Source of the DNA: Gemmatimonadaceae bacterium
GTDB taxonomy: Bacteria > Gemmatimonadota > Gemmatimonadetes > Gemmatimonadales > Gemmatimonadaceae
DNA: 64,000 nucleotides
Reading direction: 5' to 3'
Assembly (NCBI GenBank): GCA_019752115.1
Contig: JAIEMN010000007.1
Location: 57,064-121,063, forward strand
The translations under genes were made by a program, and so were the position numbers. The notes beneath the pieces were generated by a model, which was given only the letters and a program-made list of their open reading frames with translations, was not told where the DNA came from and ran no database searches. Below are positions 45,201 to 53,732 of this stretch, in pieces. Position 1 is the first letter of the stretch. Every line of letters begins with the position of its first letter.

Positions 45201-47750
45201 ATGCCCTTCTCCGCCACGCCGCCGGAAGGTTTGGTCACGCTGTCCCAGAATGCCCGCACCGTCCTCGATAAGCGCTACCTGGTCAAGGACAAGTCGGGCA
45301 AGTCGACGGAAAAGCCCGAAGACATGTTCTGGCGCGTTGCCACGGTCGTGGCCGAGGCCGATCGTCGCTACGGGGCGAGCGATGGCGCGGTCCAGGCCCT
45401 CGCCGAGGAGTTCTACTTCCTCATGACGCAGCGCCGGTTCGAGCCGAACTCGCCGACGCTGATGAACGCCGGCCGCCCGCTCGGGCAGCTCTCGGCCTGC
45501 TTTGTGTTGCCGGTCGATGACGCGCTCAGCAATGGCCAGAGCGGCATCTATGATACGCTCCGCTCCATGGCGCTCATTCATCAGAGCGGCGGCGGCACGG
45601 GCTTCTCGTTCTCGCGTCTGCGTTCGCGCGGGAGCATGGTGCGCTCGACCACTGGCGTGGCGTCGGGCCCCGTGTCGTTCATGCAGCTGTACGACAGCTC
45701 CACGGATGCGGTGAAGCAGGGCGGCACCCGTCGTGGCGCGAACATGGGCATCCTGCGCGTCGACCATCCCGACGTGATGGAGTTCATCGCGTGCAAGGAA
45801 GACCTCACCAAGATCACGAACTTCAACATCTCGGTGGGCATCACGACCAAGTTCATGGAGGCCGTGAAGGCCGACGCGAACTACGACCTCATCGACCCGG
45901 TGTCGAAGGCCGTGACCGGTCAGCTCCGCGCGCGTGAAGTGTGGGACAAGATGATCCTGGGCGCGTGGCGCACGGGTGAGCCGGGCGTGTTCTTCATCGA
46001 CGAAGCGAACCGCTACAACCCGGTGCCGCACCTCGGTGACTACGAGGCCACGAATCCGTGTGGTGAGCAGCCGCTGCTCCCGTACGACGTGTGCAACCTC
46101 GGTTCGGTGAACGTGGGCTACTACGTCACGAACGGCACGGTGGACTGGGATGCGATGCGCCGCGATATCGCGCTGAGCACGCACTTCCTCGACAACATCA
46201 TCGACGTCAACAAGTACCCGCTCCCCGAGATCGACGCGCTCTCCAAGCGCATCCGTCGTATCGGCCTGGGCGTGATGGGCTTTGCCGACATGCTCGTGCG
46301 TCTCGGCATCCCGTACGACAGCCCGGAAGGCGTGGAGATGGGCCGCAAGGTCATGGAGTTCCTCGACGTCGAAGGCAAGAAGGAATCGGAGCGCCTCGCC
46401 AAGGAGCGCGGCGCGTTCCCCGAGTGGGCGCGTTCCATCTGGGGCCCGGACGAGACCTGCGCGCGTGACGCGAACGGCGAGCGTATCCGCCCGATGCAGC
46501 TGCTCCGCAACTGCAACGTCACCACGGTCGCGCCCACGGGCACCATCTCCATCATCGCCGGCTGCTCGTCGGGTCTCGAGCCGCTCTTCGCGGTGGCGTT
46601 CATGCGCAACCAGGCCGGCGTCATGATGCCGGACGTGAACGAAGACTTCGTGGCGATCGCGAAGGCTGAAGGCTGGTACAGCGACGAGCTCATGGAGCGC
46701 ATCGCCAAGACCGGCGTCGTGACGCACAACGAAGTGCCGGCCAAGTGGCAGAAGGTGTTCAACACGGCGAACAACATCTCGCCGGAATACCACATCAAGA
46801 TGCAGGCGGCGTTCCAGCAGCACTGCGACTCGGCCATCTCCAAGACGACGAACTTCTCGCACGCGGCGACGGTCGAGGATGTGCGCGCGATCTACGAGTA
46901 CGCCTACGACATGAAGTGCAAGGGCGTCACGGTGTACCGCGACGGTTCGCGCGACGGCCAGGTGCTCAGCACCGGTGCCACCGCCGATGCCGCGGCCAAG
47001 CGTGATGGTGACAAGGCCGACAAGGCCGAGATCACCGCGCTCAAGCGCGAGATGGGCGAGCTGCAGGGCACGCTGGCCGAGCTCACGAACGAGCTCGATC
47101 GCACCAAGAAGTCGCTGTTCAGCGCCGAGGCGGAGAACGCGAGCCGTCGTGGCAAGCGCGCCCGTCCGGACGTGATGCGCGGCACGACCATCCGCAAGGA
47201 AACGCCGCTCGGCGTGATGTTCGTGAACATCACCGAAGACGAGAAGGGGCAGCCGTTCGAGGTGTTCCTCAACCTCGGCAAGGCGGGTGGCTCGGCGATG
47301 GCCGACGCCGAAGCGATCGGCCGCCTGATCTCGCTGGCGCTGCGCTCGGGGATCTCGCTCCAGGAAATCCATCGCCAGCTGCGCGGCATCTCGTCGGATC
47401 GCGCGGTGGGCCTTGGCCCGAACAAGGTGCTCTCGCTCCCCGACGCGGTGGGTATTGCGCTCGAGCAGTGGTGGCGGGAAAAGCAGGGCGTGCAGCAGGA
47501 CCTGCTCAACGGCGGTTCGACGGCCGTGGGTCAGGGCCCGGTGAACTCCCTCAGCGCGCCGGTGCCGACGCCGGCCGCGGGTGTGCCAATCACGCGCCCG
47601 CCGATGGGCGAGCAGGCGCAGCCGGCGATCGAGTTCGGCTCGGTGGGCGGTGAAGTGTTCATGGGCACCTGCCCGGACTGCGGGTCACAGCTGGAGTTCG
47701 CCGAAGGCTGCGTGAAGTGCCATGTGTGTGGCTTCAGCGAGTGCGGCTGA
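45201..47750 (+). CDS. nrdJ: Class II (adenosylcobalamin-dependent) ribonucleotide reductase
   Basis: 849 residues. Converts ribonucleotides to deoxyribonucleotides using B12 as radical source, independent of oxygen. Family features: NSPTLMNAGRPLGQLSACFV (first active Cys), GGGTGFSFSRLR, the loop NPCGEQPLLPYDVCNLGSVN with Asn, Cys and Glu, and VAPTGTISIIAG. A coiled-coil linker (~605-650, EITALKREMGELQGTLAELT) precedes the C-terminal zinc-ribbon tail CPDCGSQLEFAEGCVKCHVC that carries the redox cysteines. It is the last housekeeping gene before the accessory island begins. Confidence 0.97.
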   Translation: MPFSATPPEGLVTLSQNARTVLDKRYLVKDKSGKSTEKPEDMFWRVATVVAEADRRYGASDGAVQALAEEFYFLMTQRRFEPNSPTLMNAGRPLGQLSACFVLPVDDALSNGQSGIYDTLRSMALIHQSGGGTGFSFSRLRSRGSMVRSTTGVASGPVSFMQLYDSSTDAVKQGGTRRGANMGILRVDHPDVMEFIACKEDLTKITNFNISVGITTKFMEAVKADANYDLIDPVSKAVTGQLRAREVWDKMILGAWRTGEPGVFFIDEANRYNPVPHLGDYEATNPCGEQPLLPYDVCNLGSVNVGYYVTNGTVDWDAMRRDIALSTHFLDNIIDVNKYPLPEIDALSKRIRRIGLGVMGFADMLVRLGIPYDSPEGVEMGRKVMEFLDVEGKKESERLAKERGAFPEWARSIWGPDETCARDANGERIRPMQLLRNCNVTTVAPTGTISIIAGCSSGLEPLFAVAFMRNQAGVMMPDVNEDFVAIAKAEGWYSDELMERIAKTGVVTHNEVPAKWQKVFNTANNISPEYHIKMQAAFQQHCDSAISKTTNFSHAATVEDVRAIYEYAYDMKCKGVTVYRDGSRDGQVLSTGATADAAAKRDGDKADKAEITALKREMGELQGTLAELTNELDRTKKSLFSAEAENASRRGKRARPDVMRGTTIRKETPLGVMFVNITEDEKGQPFEVFLNLGKAGGSAMADAEAIGRLISLALRSGISLQEIHRQLRGISSDRAVGLGPNKVLSLPDAVGIALEQWWREKQGVQQDLLNGGSTAVGQGPVNSLSAPVPTPAAGVPITRPPMGEQAQPAIEFGSVGGEVFMGTCPDCGSQLEFAEGCVKCHVCGFSECG

Positions 47751-47768
47751 GTCGCCCATAGCCCTAGC

Positions 47769-47837
47769 GCGGAATCACAACTGTCGCTTCCGTGGAACCG
47801 TAATTGTCGTTTTCGCGGAATCATAACTGTCGTCGAG
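47769..47837. repeat. Three 23-bp direct repeats: possible Tn7/Tn5053-type transposon end
   Basis: Units at 47769-47791, 47792-47814 and 47815-47837 share GGAAYCRYAAYTGTCG with a 23-base period. If the element starts at TGTCG (47782) the layout is a terminal TGT plus spaced internal copies, as in ends bound by TnsB/TniA transposases. A further, inverted TTGTCG-like half lies at 47848-47854 (CGACAAA). The position, 31 bp past nrdJ and just before the foreign-looking genes, fits an island boundary. The matching other end and transposase genes are not in the window. Confidence 0.55.
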
Positions 47838-47854
47838 TCTAACTAACGACAAAT

Positions 47855-47889
47855 CAACGGGATGCGAGCTTCCGGCCCGCATCCCGTTG
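47855..47889. terminator. Hairpin, probable terminator
   Basis: A perfect 12-bp stem CAACGGGATGCG (47855-47866) / CGCATCCCGTTG (47878-47889) with an 11-base loop. It lies 104 bp after nrdJ and 14 bp before the XRE start, so it may end nrdJ transcription or sit in the XRE leader. The following bases, GCTCTTTGAGG, contain only a short T run. Confidence 0.55.
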
Positions 47890-47903
47890 GCTCTTTGAGG
47901 CTC

Positions 47904-48176
47904 ATGTTCGCAGCTGAAGGAGACGGCGAGAGGGGAGCAGAAGGCGCTGGGTGGACCGATGCAGATCGGCAGTTGCTCGCGCGTTTCGGCTCGAACGTCC
48001 GGCGGCATCGAAAGGAGCAGGGGCGATCCATCGCAGCGCTGGCAAATGAAGCCGGCCTAGACGCTTCCTATCTGGGAGAATTGGAGCGCGGAAGAAAAAA
48101 CGTCTCCTTGCTGACCGCTGCTCGGATAAGTCTCGCTCTCGATATTCTGGTTCAGGCGCTCCTAGAGGAGCGCTGA
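47904..48176 (+). CDS. XRE-family helix-turn-helix regulator
   Basis: 90 residues from the ATG at 47904. A single HTH_3 domain (~25-82): FGSNVRRHRKEQGRSIAALA, NEAGLDASYLGELERGRKNV, SLLTAARISLALDI. Small lambda-repressor-like regulators of this size control restriction, toxin and defence loci. It is convergent with the Argonaute gene (152-bp gap) and could regulate neighbouring defence genes; target unknown. First gene after the putative transposon end. Confidence 0.88.
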   Translation: MFAAEGDGERGAEGAGWTDADRQLLARFGSNVRRHRKEQGRSIAALANEAGLDASYLGELERGRKNVSLLTAARISLALDILVQALLEER

Positions 48177-48328
48177 CTTCGATGGTCACAACACTGAACT
48201 CGGACAGCCTTCACTCCACGGGAGAAACGGACCGTCAAAGAATAGTCGAACGGTATCTCAACGATCCGTTGGCTCGTGGGCGAACAAGCTGGATGGCGCA
48301 GCGCGCGCCTCGCCTGAACGCCGGATCG

Positions 48329-49819
48329 CTACATGTAAAACGCGTACTGATGGCCGACGAGGTCGTCGTCGCCGAGGTGCTTGAGAATTTTCCCGACGCG
48401 TCGAGCCGCCTCGATGGTGATGGGGGTACCGCCGTCGAACTGCGTGACGTTCCAATTGAGCTTGCTGAGACCCAGCATCTCGCGCGCGATGTGCTTCGGT
48501 GTGCTCTCTACGCGGTCGCATCGGAATAAGAGTGGACGCGGTACGTAGCTCCCGGGGTAAGTCTCGAAGAAGTTGACGCTTCCACGCGTGTAGAGGAGAT
48601 GGTCGCGTGCGTCCAAGTGCAGGTACGTTCCGCGGAGCGGCGGATAGTTCCCGTAGCGAAAGAGCCGGGTGGTCGGGCGTCGCCCGATGCTCACGCAGTC
48701 CACGACTTCGATGTTCGCCCGCGTCGCCGCCGCGTCGAACCCTTCCAGTTCGGCGAGGCTGTGCGGCGAACTTTTGTGTACGACTACGCGCGCCGGCGCG
48801 TTTTTGTGCACGTCCCGGTACCGTGCCAAGGCGCGCATGAGCAGCGCCTCTGAATCTAGGGCCGTCAGGTGGGGCACGCGATCATCCTTCGACATCTGGA
48901 TCGGTCCGCCGCGCACGACGACTCCGTCGCCTCGCTCATCGAACACCTGAGCCATGCTCGTCAAGATCGCGCGGCGATCCAGCGACTCGTAGAAGCTGAT
49001 CCCTACGTGACACGTCGTAAACTGTCGCGGATCTCGCGGGATTCGCCAAGGCCGTCCGCCAGCCTTGTAGTAGAGCGCTGTATGAAAATTCCACGCGCGC
49101 GTCGCCTCGTCTTGCACCGAGCGAGTTTCGTTCTCCCGGATCTTGAGTTTGCGGCCGAGCGTCGGATTCAGGCTCGAGGGCAGGATGAGCTGAATCGGCG
49201 TGTTCAGGCGGGCCACGCCCATCGCCTTCGCCTTCAGCAAATCCCGGAAGTTGAGCGCGAGCAGGTCGCGCTCGTCGGCATCGTCGCGGATGGCCTCCGC
49301 GTCGTCGTTTTCGGCGCTGGGTGTTCGCGTGTCGCGCAACGCGGGATCCATGAGCTCCGCAATGCGCATGGGCACCACGCAGACGACGACGTCCACGCGG
49401 TGGTCGTGGCTGAGGACCCGACACTCTTGCAAGAACAGGTCCACCGCGCCCTGAATTGCTTCGTTCGCCGATCCCTGTCGCAGGGCGTCGAAGAAACGAT
49501 CCGCAATCGTGCGCGTGGTTTCGTCGGACAAGACGAGCGTCGATCCGAAAGCCACGTCCTCGGCAAATCCGGGGAATCGCGGAAACAAGTTTCGCTGACG
49601 GCTTTCGCGCGCGCCGATTTCGGCACGACACCGTTCCAGCCACTCGCGCAACATCTCGGTGCCCGCGGGGGTGCCGACGACGCCCACCTTGATGCGGCGA
49701 GGCGCGAGCTCGCTGGTGATGTCGAGCGGGCCATATTGCATGAGCCCGAAGCGAATGTCTATGTGCGACATGCCACCGCCGAACTCCAGCGCGGGCTCGG
49801 GCAGAAAGTCGAGCTGCAT
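48329..49819 (-). CDS. Short prokaryotic Argonaute (MID-PIWI), catalytically inactive
   Basis: 496 residues from the ATG at 49819, which overlaps the stop of the upstream nuclease gene as TGATG; a GTG-type start 54 bp upstream is less likely. Only MID and PIWI domains fit in this length. Short-pAgo segments include FLPEPALEFGGG and HIDIRFGLMQYGPLDITSE at the N-terminus, ALYYKAGGRPWRIPRDPRQF, TCHVGISFYESLDR (PIWI strand 1, Ser where active enzymes have Asp), ARVVVHKSSPHS (second catalytic Asp replaced by Ser) and TRGSVNFFETYPGSYVPRPL. It should bind a guide and target without cutting and signal through the partner effector. With the DUF4365-APAZ gene it forms a SPARDA-type system. Confidence 0.9.
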   Translation of the reverse strand: MQLDFLPEPALEFGGGMSHIDIRFGLMQYGPLDITSELAPRRIKVGVVGTPAGTEMLREWLERCRAEIGARESRQRNLFPRFPGFAEDVAFGSTLVLSDETTRTIADRFFDALRQGSANEAIQGAVDLFLQECRVLSHDHRVDVVVCVVPMRIAELMDPALRDTRTPSAENDDAEAIRDDADERDLLALNFRDLLKAKAMGVARLNTPIQLILPSSLNPTLGRKLKIRENETRSVQDEATRAWNFHTALYYKAGGRPWRIPRDPRQFTTCHVGISFYESLDRRAILTSMAQVFDERGDGVVVRGGPIQMSKDDRVPHLTALDSEALLMRALARYRDVHKNAPARVVVHKSSPHSLAELEGFDAAATRANIEVVDCVSIGRRPTTRLFRYGNYPPLRGTYLHLDARDHLLYTRGSVNFFETYPGSYVPRPLLFRCDRVESTPKHIAREMLGLSKLNWNVTQFDGGTPITIEAARRVGKILKHLGDDDLVGHQYAFYM

Positions 49820-51393
49820 CAGGACGACCGTCCCCGACGCTTTGGTGCCCGGATCCCGTCGCGGTCGTGCCACGTGAGGGGGCCGGCCGACGCGGCCGGT
49901 GCGCTCTCCGGACGGGTCTCATCCGCGATCCCCACGTCGCGTGTGCTGGGCATTTGCACTACATCGTCGAGCGCGTGTGGGCGTTTCGGCAGCGGGGCGT
50001 CATCGGCGTAGGGCGACGGCTCGGTCGAGAACAGCGGGAGGTTCGTCCAGGCGTTGTCCGCTGCGCGGAGTTCGTGCTCGTCTTCTTTTCCTAACCACTC
50101 GTTCTCGTCAATGCCTGCCTCCAGCGTGAACTCCGCGAGCCTCCCAAACTCCAGGTAGGGGTAGTCAGGTTGGGCAAACAGATCGCTGCCCGTCGGGGAG
50201 AGCAGATCGGCCCACATCACCACTTGCCCCAGGACGGTGCCGTTGCGCTCGAGCGCCTTAATGCCAGCGCGCTTCGAAGCTTGAAACCGGAGCGCCCGCC
50301 AGCCGTCGTGGGTGAAATGATAGTCGGGTACGATCTCGAGGTACCACGCGCCGTCGTACCGCATGAAGCGCCCGGTGAAAGCATTGTGCCGATACCAGTC
50401 GCGCACCACGTCGCCTCTTGCCTTACCGTAGCGATTGAACACCACGCGCGAACTGGCGTGCTTGAGGCTGCGATACGCAATTGCGCGTGGCGTGAGGTCG
50501 GGCGTCGCCTCAAAGAAGTGGTAGCGCATCTCCCGCTCGTAGCGCACGCCAAGCGGTCGCAAGCGCGTGCTCAGGCAGCGCCCGAGCAGGTGAATGAAGT
50601 CGTGCAGGTCGTCGGCCCGGGCGACGTCGTCGAGCGCCCCCCATTCCGCGCCGTCGTGCCGCTCGACTGTCCCCAGATCGACCACAGTCCGCCAGCCACG
50701 TTGCGACAGGTCGTGGACCGAGAACATGCGTCCCTTTCGAAGCACCCACTCGATGTCCCGCACGCCGGCCTCACGGAGCAGGCCCCCAAGCACCCGCGGG
50801 TCGCTGTTGACCGCTGTCGCTGTGTAGACGTAGCGAGGCAAGCGACGGACGCGCAGCAGATTGGAGAAGATCGGCTCCAGCCGGGGAAGCGGCGCCGAGT
50901 AATAGCCGCCGTCTCGCGGTACGCCGAGCTCCATTAGCGCCGCTTTTGCTGAGTGGTCGAAGCGCTGACGCGCCTTGTCGAACACAATCTTGCGTTGCTT
51001 TCGGCGGAGTGGATCGCGGAAGTAGTCCCGCACCGATACCCAGTAGGCTTCATCGTCCTGCGGTCGAGAAACGACCAAGACCACCGGGTGACTTCCACCC
51101 AACCAATACACGAGATCGCGCTCGCGACACACGAACTCGAAGGAGGTCGCGGTCTCCTCCGCCCACGGCTGCGCAGTCGCCTTGCTCTGTACCGGCAGAA
51201 TGAGGTTGAGGGCAGCCCCAGTGTTCGTATCCCTGAGTTCCACGAACCCGTCGATGCCTGCATCAAGGGAGGCGTTCCCCGGGTGCCACGCGTAGCCCAT
51301 GTCCGTTACGCGGGTCGCGACCAAGTTAACGCCCTGCTGACCAATGAAGGCCTCGTCGCGGAGCGTTTTCGGTTTGCTACTAGGAATCATCAT
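49819..51393 (-). CDS. DUF4365 nuclease fused to APAZ domain (SPARDA effector)
   Basis: 524 residues from the ATG at 51393; a GTG at 51468 would add 25 residues. The N-terminal ~125 residues are a DUF4365 PD-(D/E)xK-like nuclease: WHPGNASLDAGIDGFVEL with Asp48 and Glu52, then VQSKAT with Gln69 and Lys71, and PVVLVVSRP...YWVSVRDYF. The C-terminal region (from about SNLLRVRRLPRYVYTATA) matches the APAZ domain that pairs with short Argonautes. In characterised SPARDA systems guide-directed recognition of invader DNA unleashes indiscriminate DNA/RNA cleavage by this effector, causing abortive infection. It is translated just ahead of the Argonaute (TGATG coupling). The acidic, Pro-rich tail (~470-524) is likely flexible. 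Confidence 0.88.
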   Translation of the reverse strand: MMIPSSKPKTLRDEAFIGQQGVNLVATRVTDMGYAWHPGNASLDAGIDGFVELRDTNTGAALNLILPVQSKATAQPWAEETATSFEFVCRERDLVYWLGGSHPVVLVVSRPQDDEAYWVSVRDYFRDPLRRKQRKIVFDKARQRFDHSAKAALMELGVPRDGGYYSAPLPRLEPIFSNLLRVRRLPRYVYTATAVNSDPRVLGGLLREAGVRDIEWVLRKGRMFSVHDLSQRGWRTVVDLGTVERHDGAEWGALDDVARADDLHDFIHLLGRCLSTRLRPLGVRYEREMRYHFFEATPDLTPRAIAYRSLKHASSRVVFNRYGKARGDVVRDWYRHNAFTGRFMRYDGAWYLEIVPDYHFTHDGWRALRFQASKRAGIKALERNGTVLGQVVMWADLLSPTGSDLFAQPDYPYLEFGRLAEFTLEAGIDENEWLGKEDEHELRAADNAWTNLPLFSTEPSPYADDAPLPKRPHALDDVVQMPSTRDVGIADETRPESAPAASAGPLTWHDRDGIRAPKRRGRSS

Positions 51394-51635
51394 AGTTCGC
51401 GGCCGATGAGACCCGTCTAGCACTCTGCGCAAACGGGAGGGCAGCACTACCGTAATATGGTCGACCACCGGCGAGAGCCGAAGGTTTTGCGAAGATCGGG
51501 CACGCTCGGCGACCCTCGCAATCGCGCCCTACCGGAAGCATTCACTCCTGCACGCAGCGGGTGTTTTGGAAAGCCTCCTGTGATAGAAGTTATTTAATTG
51601 CAACTGTTTACGAGAGTTTTTTAGATCCTGCGGAG

Positions 51636-51677
51636 CTATAATGTCAAATAAATGGCGGCATTTACTTGACATTATAG
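51636..51677. promoter_or_regulatory. Large palindromic operator between SPARDA and AbiE
   Basis: Two 18-base arms, CTATAATGTCAAATAAAT (51636-51653) and ATTTACTTGACATTATAG (51660-51677), are complementary at 17 of 18 positions around GGCGGC. Each arm contains an outward-facing TTGACA. AbiEi-type antitoxins repress their own promoters by binding inverted repeats, so this is the likely AbiEi operator. The surrounding 100 bp are distinctly AT-rich compared with the rest of the window. Confidence 0.8.
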
Positions 51678-51693
51678 GGCTGAGCGCGATACT
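51666..51693 (+). promoter_or_regulatory. abiE promoter (leaderless)
   Basis: TTGACA (51666-51671), a 16-base spacer and GATACT (51688-51693) form a sigma70-like promoter inside the right arm of the palindrome. The AbiEi ATG at 51702 is only 8 bases past the -10, so the transcript is probably leaderless. On the minus strand the left arm gives TTGACA-N16-TCTAAA pointing toward SPARDA, with a leader of about 220 bases. Confidence 0.6.
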
Positions 51694-51701
51694 CTTGAGC
51701 T

Positions 51702-52559
51702 ATGAATCGAGCACGGGAGCAATCGGTCGCGCACGCCGTCGCTGAGCGTGTCGCGTCAGGCGGCAGTGAACGGTACTGGAGCCTTCAGGACTTCAGCGAT
51801 CTGGACGCTGACGGCGCCGTCGCGGCCGCGCTCTCGCGCCTCGCGCGCCGGGGAGCACTCCAACGCGTCCGGCGAGGCGTCTACTTTGCCGGCCGGATGA
51901 CCAGTTTCGGGGCAAGCCGGCCGGACCCGACGCTGGCTGTCGCGGCGGCACTCCGCCACCGCGGTGTCGAAGCCGTTCCGAGTGGCCTTGCTGAGTTCAA
52001 TCGGCTCGGACTGACAACACAAATGAGCGCCGCCATCACGCTGGCAGCGCCCAAGCGCGTCCGTACGAAGGCGTATCGCGGTATTGCCGTCCACGTCGTG
52101 TCCCGGCCTCTCGCCGCACAGGCGGGGATCACGTCTCCGGAGCGGGGGGCCTTGGATGCGCTGCGGCGACTGCGGCGTGTGCCGGACACCACGCCAGCGG
52201 CAATCGTGGGTCGGCTGAAACTCCTGCTCTCCAGCGGACGGCTGAATGTGACCAGGCTGACGCAGTTCGCCGCCGCAGAGCCTCCGCGCGTTCGCGCCCT
52301 GCTTGGTGCAATTTGCGAGGAGGTCCTTCGCGCTCGACCGACCGGAACGCGTACCGACGCGGGTCGGCCTAAGGAGGCCGTGGATGGCTCATCTGGGTCC
52401 ACAACGGGGGAGATCCGACGCGCGCTCGACGAGCTCCGCGATGGGCTCCATCCGCTCACCACGTACGACGTGCCGGAGGACCTTGGGCTTCGTCACGCAC
52501 GTACGTGGCGCCTCCGGGGCAGAAAGGAGCAGGCGGGCAAGCCTGCGTTGGACCGTTAA
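51702..52559 (+). CDS. abiEi: AbiEi-type antitoxin/transcriptional regulator
   Basis: 285 residues. The N-terminal winged-helix (YWSLQDFSDLDADGAVAAAL, SRLARRGALQRVRRGVYF) and the following domain (EAVPSGLAEFNRLGLTTQMS, ITLAAPKRVRTKAYRGIAVH) match the DUF6088/AbiEi family of type IV antitoxins, which repress the operon and counter the AbiEii toxin without contacting it. The ATG is nearly at the transcription start. A basic C-terminus (RTWRLRGRKEQAGK) may help DNA binding. The toxin gene follows after 90 bp. Confidence 0.87.
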   Translation: MNRAREQSVAHAVAERVASGGSERYWSLQDFSDLDADGAVAAALSRLARRGALQRVRRGVYFAGRMTSFGASRPDPTLAVAAALRHRGVEAVPSGLAEFNRLGLTTQMSAAITLAAPKRVRTKAYRGIAVHVVSRPLAAQAGITSPERGALDALRRLRRVPDTTPAAIVGRLKLLLSSGRLNVTRLTQFAAAEPPRVRALLGAICEEVLRARPTGTRTDAGRPKEAVDGSSGSTTGEIRRALDELRDGLHPLTTYDVPEDLGLRHARTWRLRGRKEQAGKPALDR

Positions 52560-52649
52560 GCGAGAAAGACTGCCGGATCAGTGCGCTGGGGGGCAGCCGG
52601 ACCCCACCGTTCATTGCGGCCGGCACCCCACCCCGTCGCCACTGCACGC

Positions 52650-53651
52650 ATGCGCTTCGCCGACCACCGCGACTTTAGCGAACTCGTCAATCTGACTGCC
52701 GACGCCCGTGCACTCTTGCCCGCGTTGGTTGAGAAGGACTACTGGGTTACGCGCGTGTTGGAGGCCATCGCGCCGTGCGAAGCGGCAACGCATTGCGTCG
52801 TCTTCAAGGGCGGCACCAGTCTCTCGAAAGCATGGAACGTCATTCGCCGGTTCTCGGAAGACGTCGATCTGTTGATCACGGGCCCTAACTTCGGCGAGCC
52901 GCCGACGAGCGATGGTGTCCGCAAGCGCGTGTTCCAGTCGCTGCACCAAAAGATCACCGACATGACCGGGATGGTGCTGCCAGAGAAGAGCACGTTGGGC
53001 AGCCGAGAGGAGCGAGAGTGGTATCGCAGGCGGAGTCAATACTACATGAATGTGCGCTATCCAGTGCCCGGTCGTCCGCACCAAGCGCTCGGCCCGGCGG
53101 AGGACGTCGTTCTCGTCGAACTAGGATACCGCGGCGGGACGCACCCGCACGTACAACGGACGGTTCGCTCCATGTGCGCGGAGTACCTGGATGAGGTGCG
53201 GGGCAGCGCGCTCGACGCATTTGCCGAATGCGAGGCTGATCTGGCGCCCCTATCGCTCGAGGTGCTTCACCCCCATCGCACCCTCGTTGAGAAAATCTTG
53301 GCGCTGAGCGCCGGCGCTGTGGGTAACATCCCGCTTCGTCCACGTCACTATTACGACGTAGTCATGGTCTTCGAATCGGTACCCGAAGCTAAGGACTTCG
53401 TCGCCTCCGAAGACTTCACGAAATTGGTGCGTGAGGCCGCGGAGCTGAGCAACGCCTACTATGGGGGCAACTTCGACGTGACGCGTCTGGGTCTCAAGAC
53501 CTGCTCGGCTTTCGCGCCCACAGCGGACCAACGTCGGGAATTTGCGGCTCTGCACCAAAGCGAGCGTCAGATGTACTTCGGCGACTCGCAGCCCTCTTTC
53601 GACGATCTCTTGGCGCGCCTCGAACCGCTCCGCGATTTGCTGCCGGACTAA
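52650..53651 (+). CDS. abiEii: AbiEii-type nucleotidyltransferase toxin
   Basis: 333 residues from the ATG at 52650 (the frame extends 69 bp upstream without homology-like sequence). AbiEii/AbiGii motifs are intact: EKDYWVTRVL (~28-37), VFKGGTSLSKAWNVIRRFSE (~51-70) with the GGTS nucleotide-binding turn, DVDL (the metal-binding Asp pair, 71-73), and HPHRTLVEKILAL later in the protein. Toxins of this family transfer nucleotides, some to tRNA acceptor ends, stopping translation during phage infection. The HEPN-like gene is 81 bp downstream on the same strand. Confidence 0.9.
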   Translation: MRFADHRDFSELVNLTADARALLPALVEKDYWVTRVLEAIAPCEAATHCVVFKGGTSLSKAWNVIRRFSEDVDLLITGPNFGEPPTSDGVRKRVFQSLHQKITDMTGMVLPEKSTLGSREEREWYRRRSQYYMNVRYPVPGRPHQALGPAEDVVLVELGYRGGTHPHVQRTVRSMCAEYLDEVRGSALDAFAECEADLAPLSLEVLHPHRTLVEKILALSAGAVGNIPLRPRHYYDVVMVFESVPEAKDFVASEDFTKLVREAAELSNAYYGGNFDVTRLGLKTCSAFAPTADQRREFAALHQSERQMYFGDSQPSFDDLLARLEPLRDLLPD

Positions 53652-53732
53652 TTGCGCGAACTTCACCGAGGCGATGTCGGGGCCGGGCACCCGGCCTTGC
53701 GGTTCTTTACTCGACACAGCACGGTACGAACT

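Noticed and set aside
48182..48529. 115-residue plus-strand ORF just after the XRE gene
   Set aside because: Its last two-thirds is antisense to the Argonaute gene and no family is visible; the first 45 residues alone give no support.
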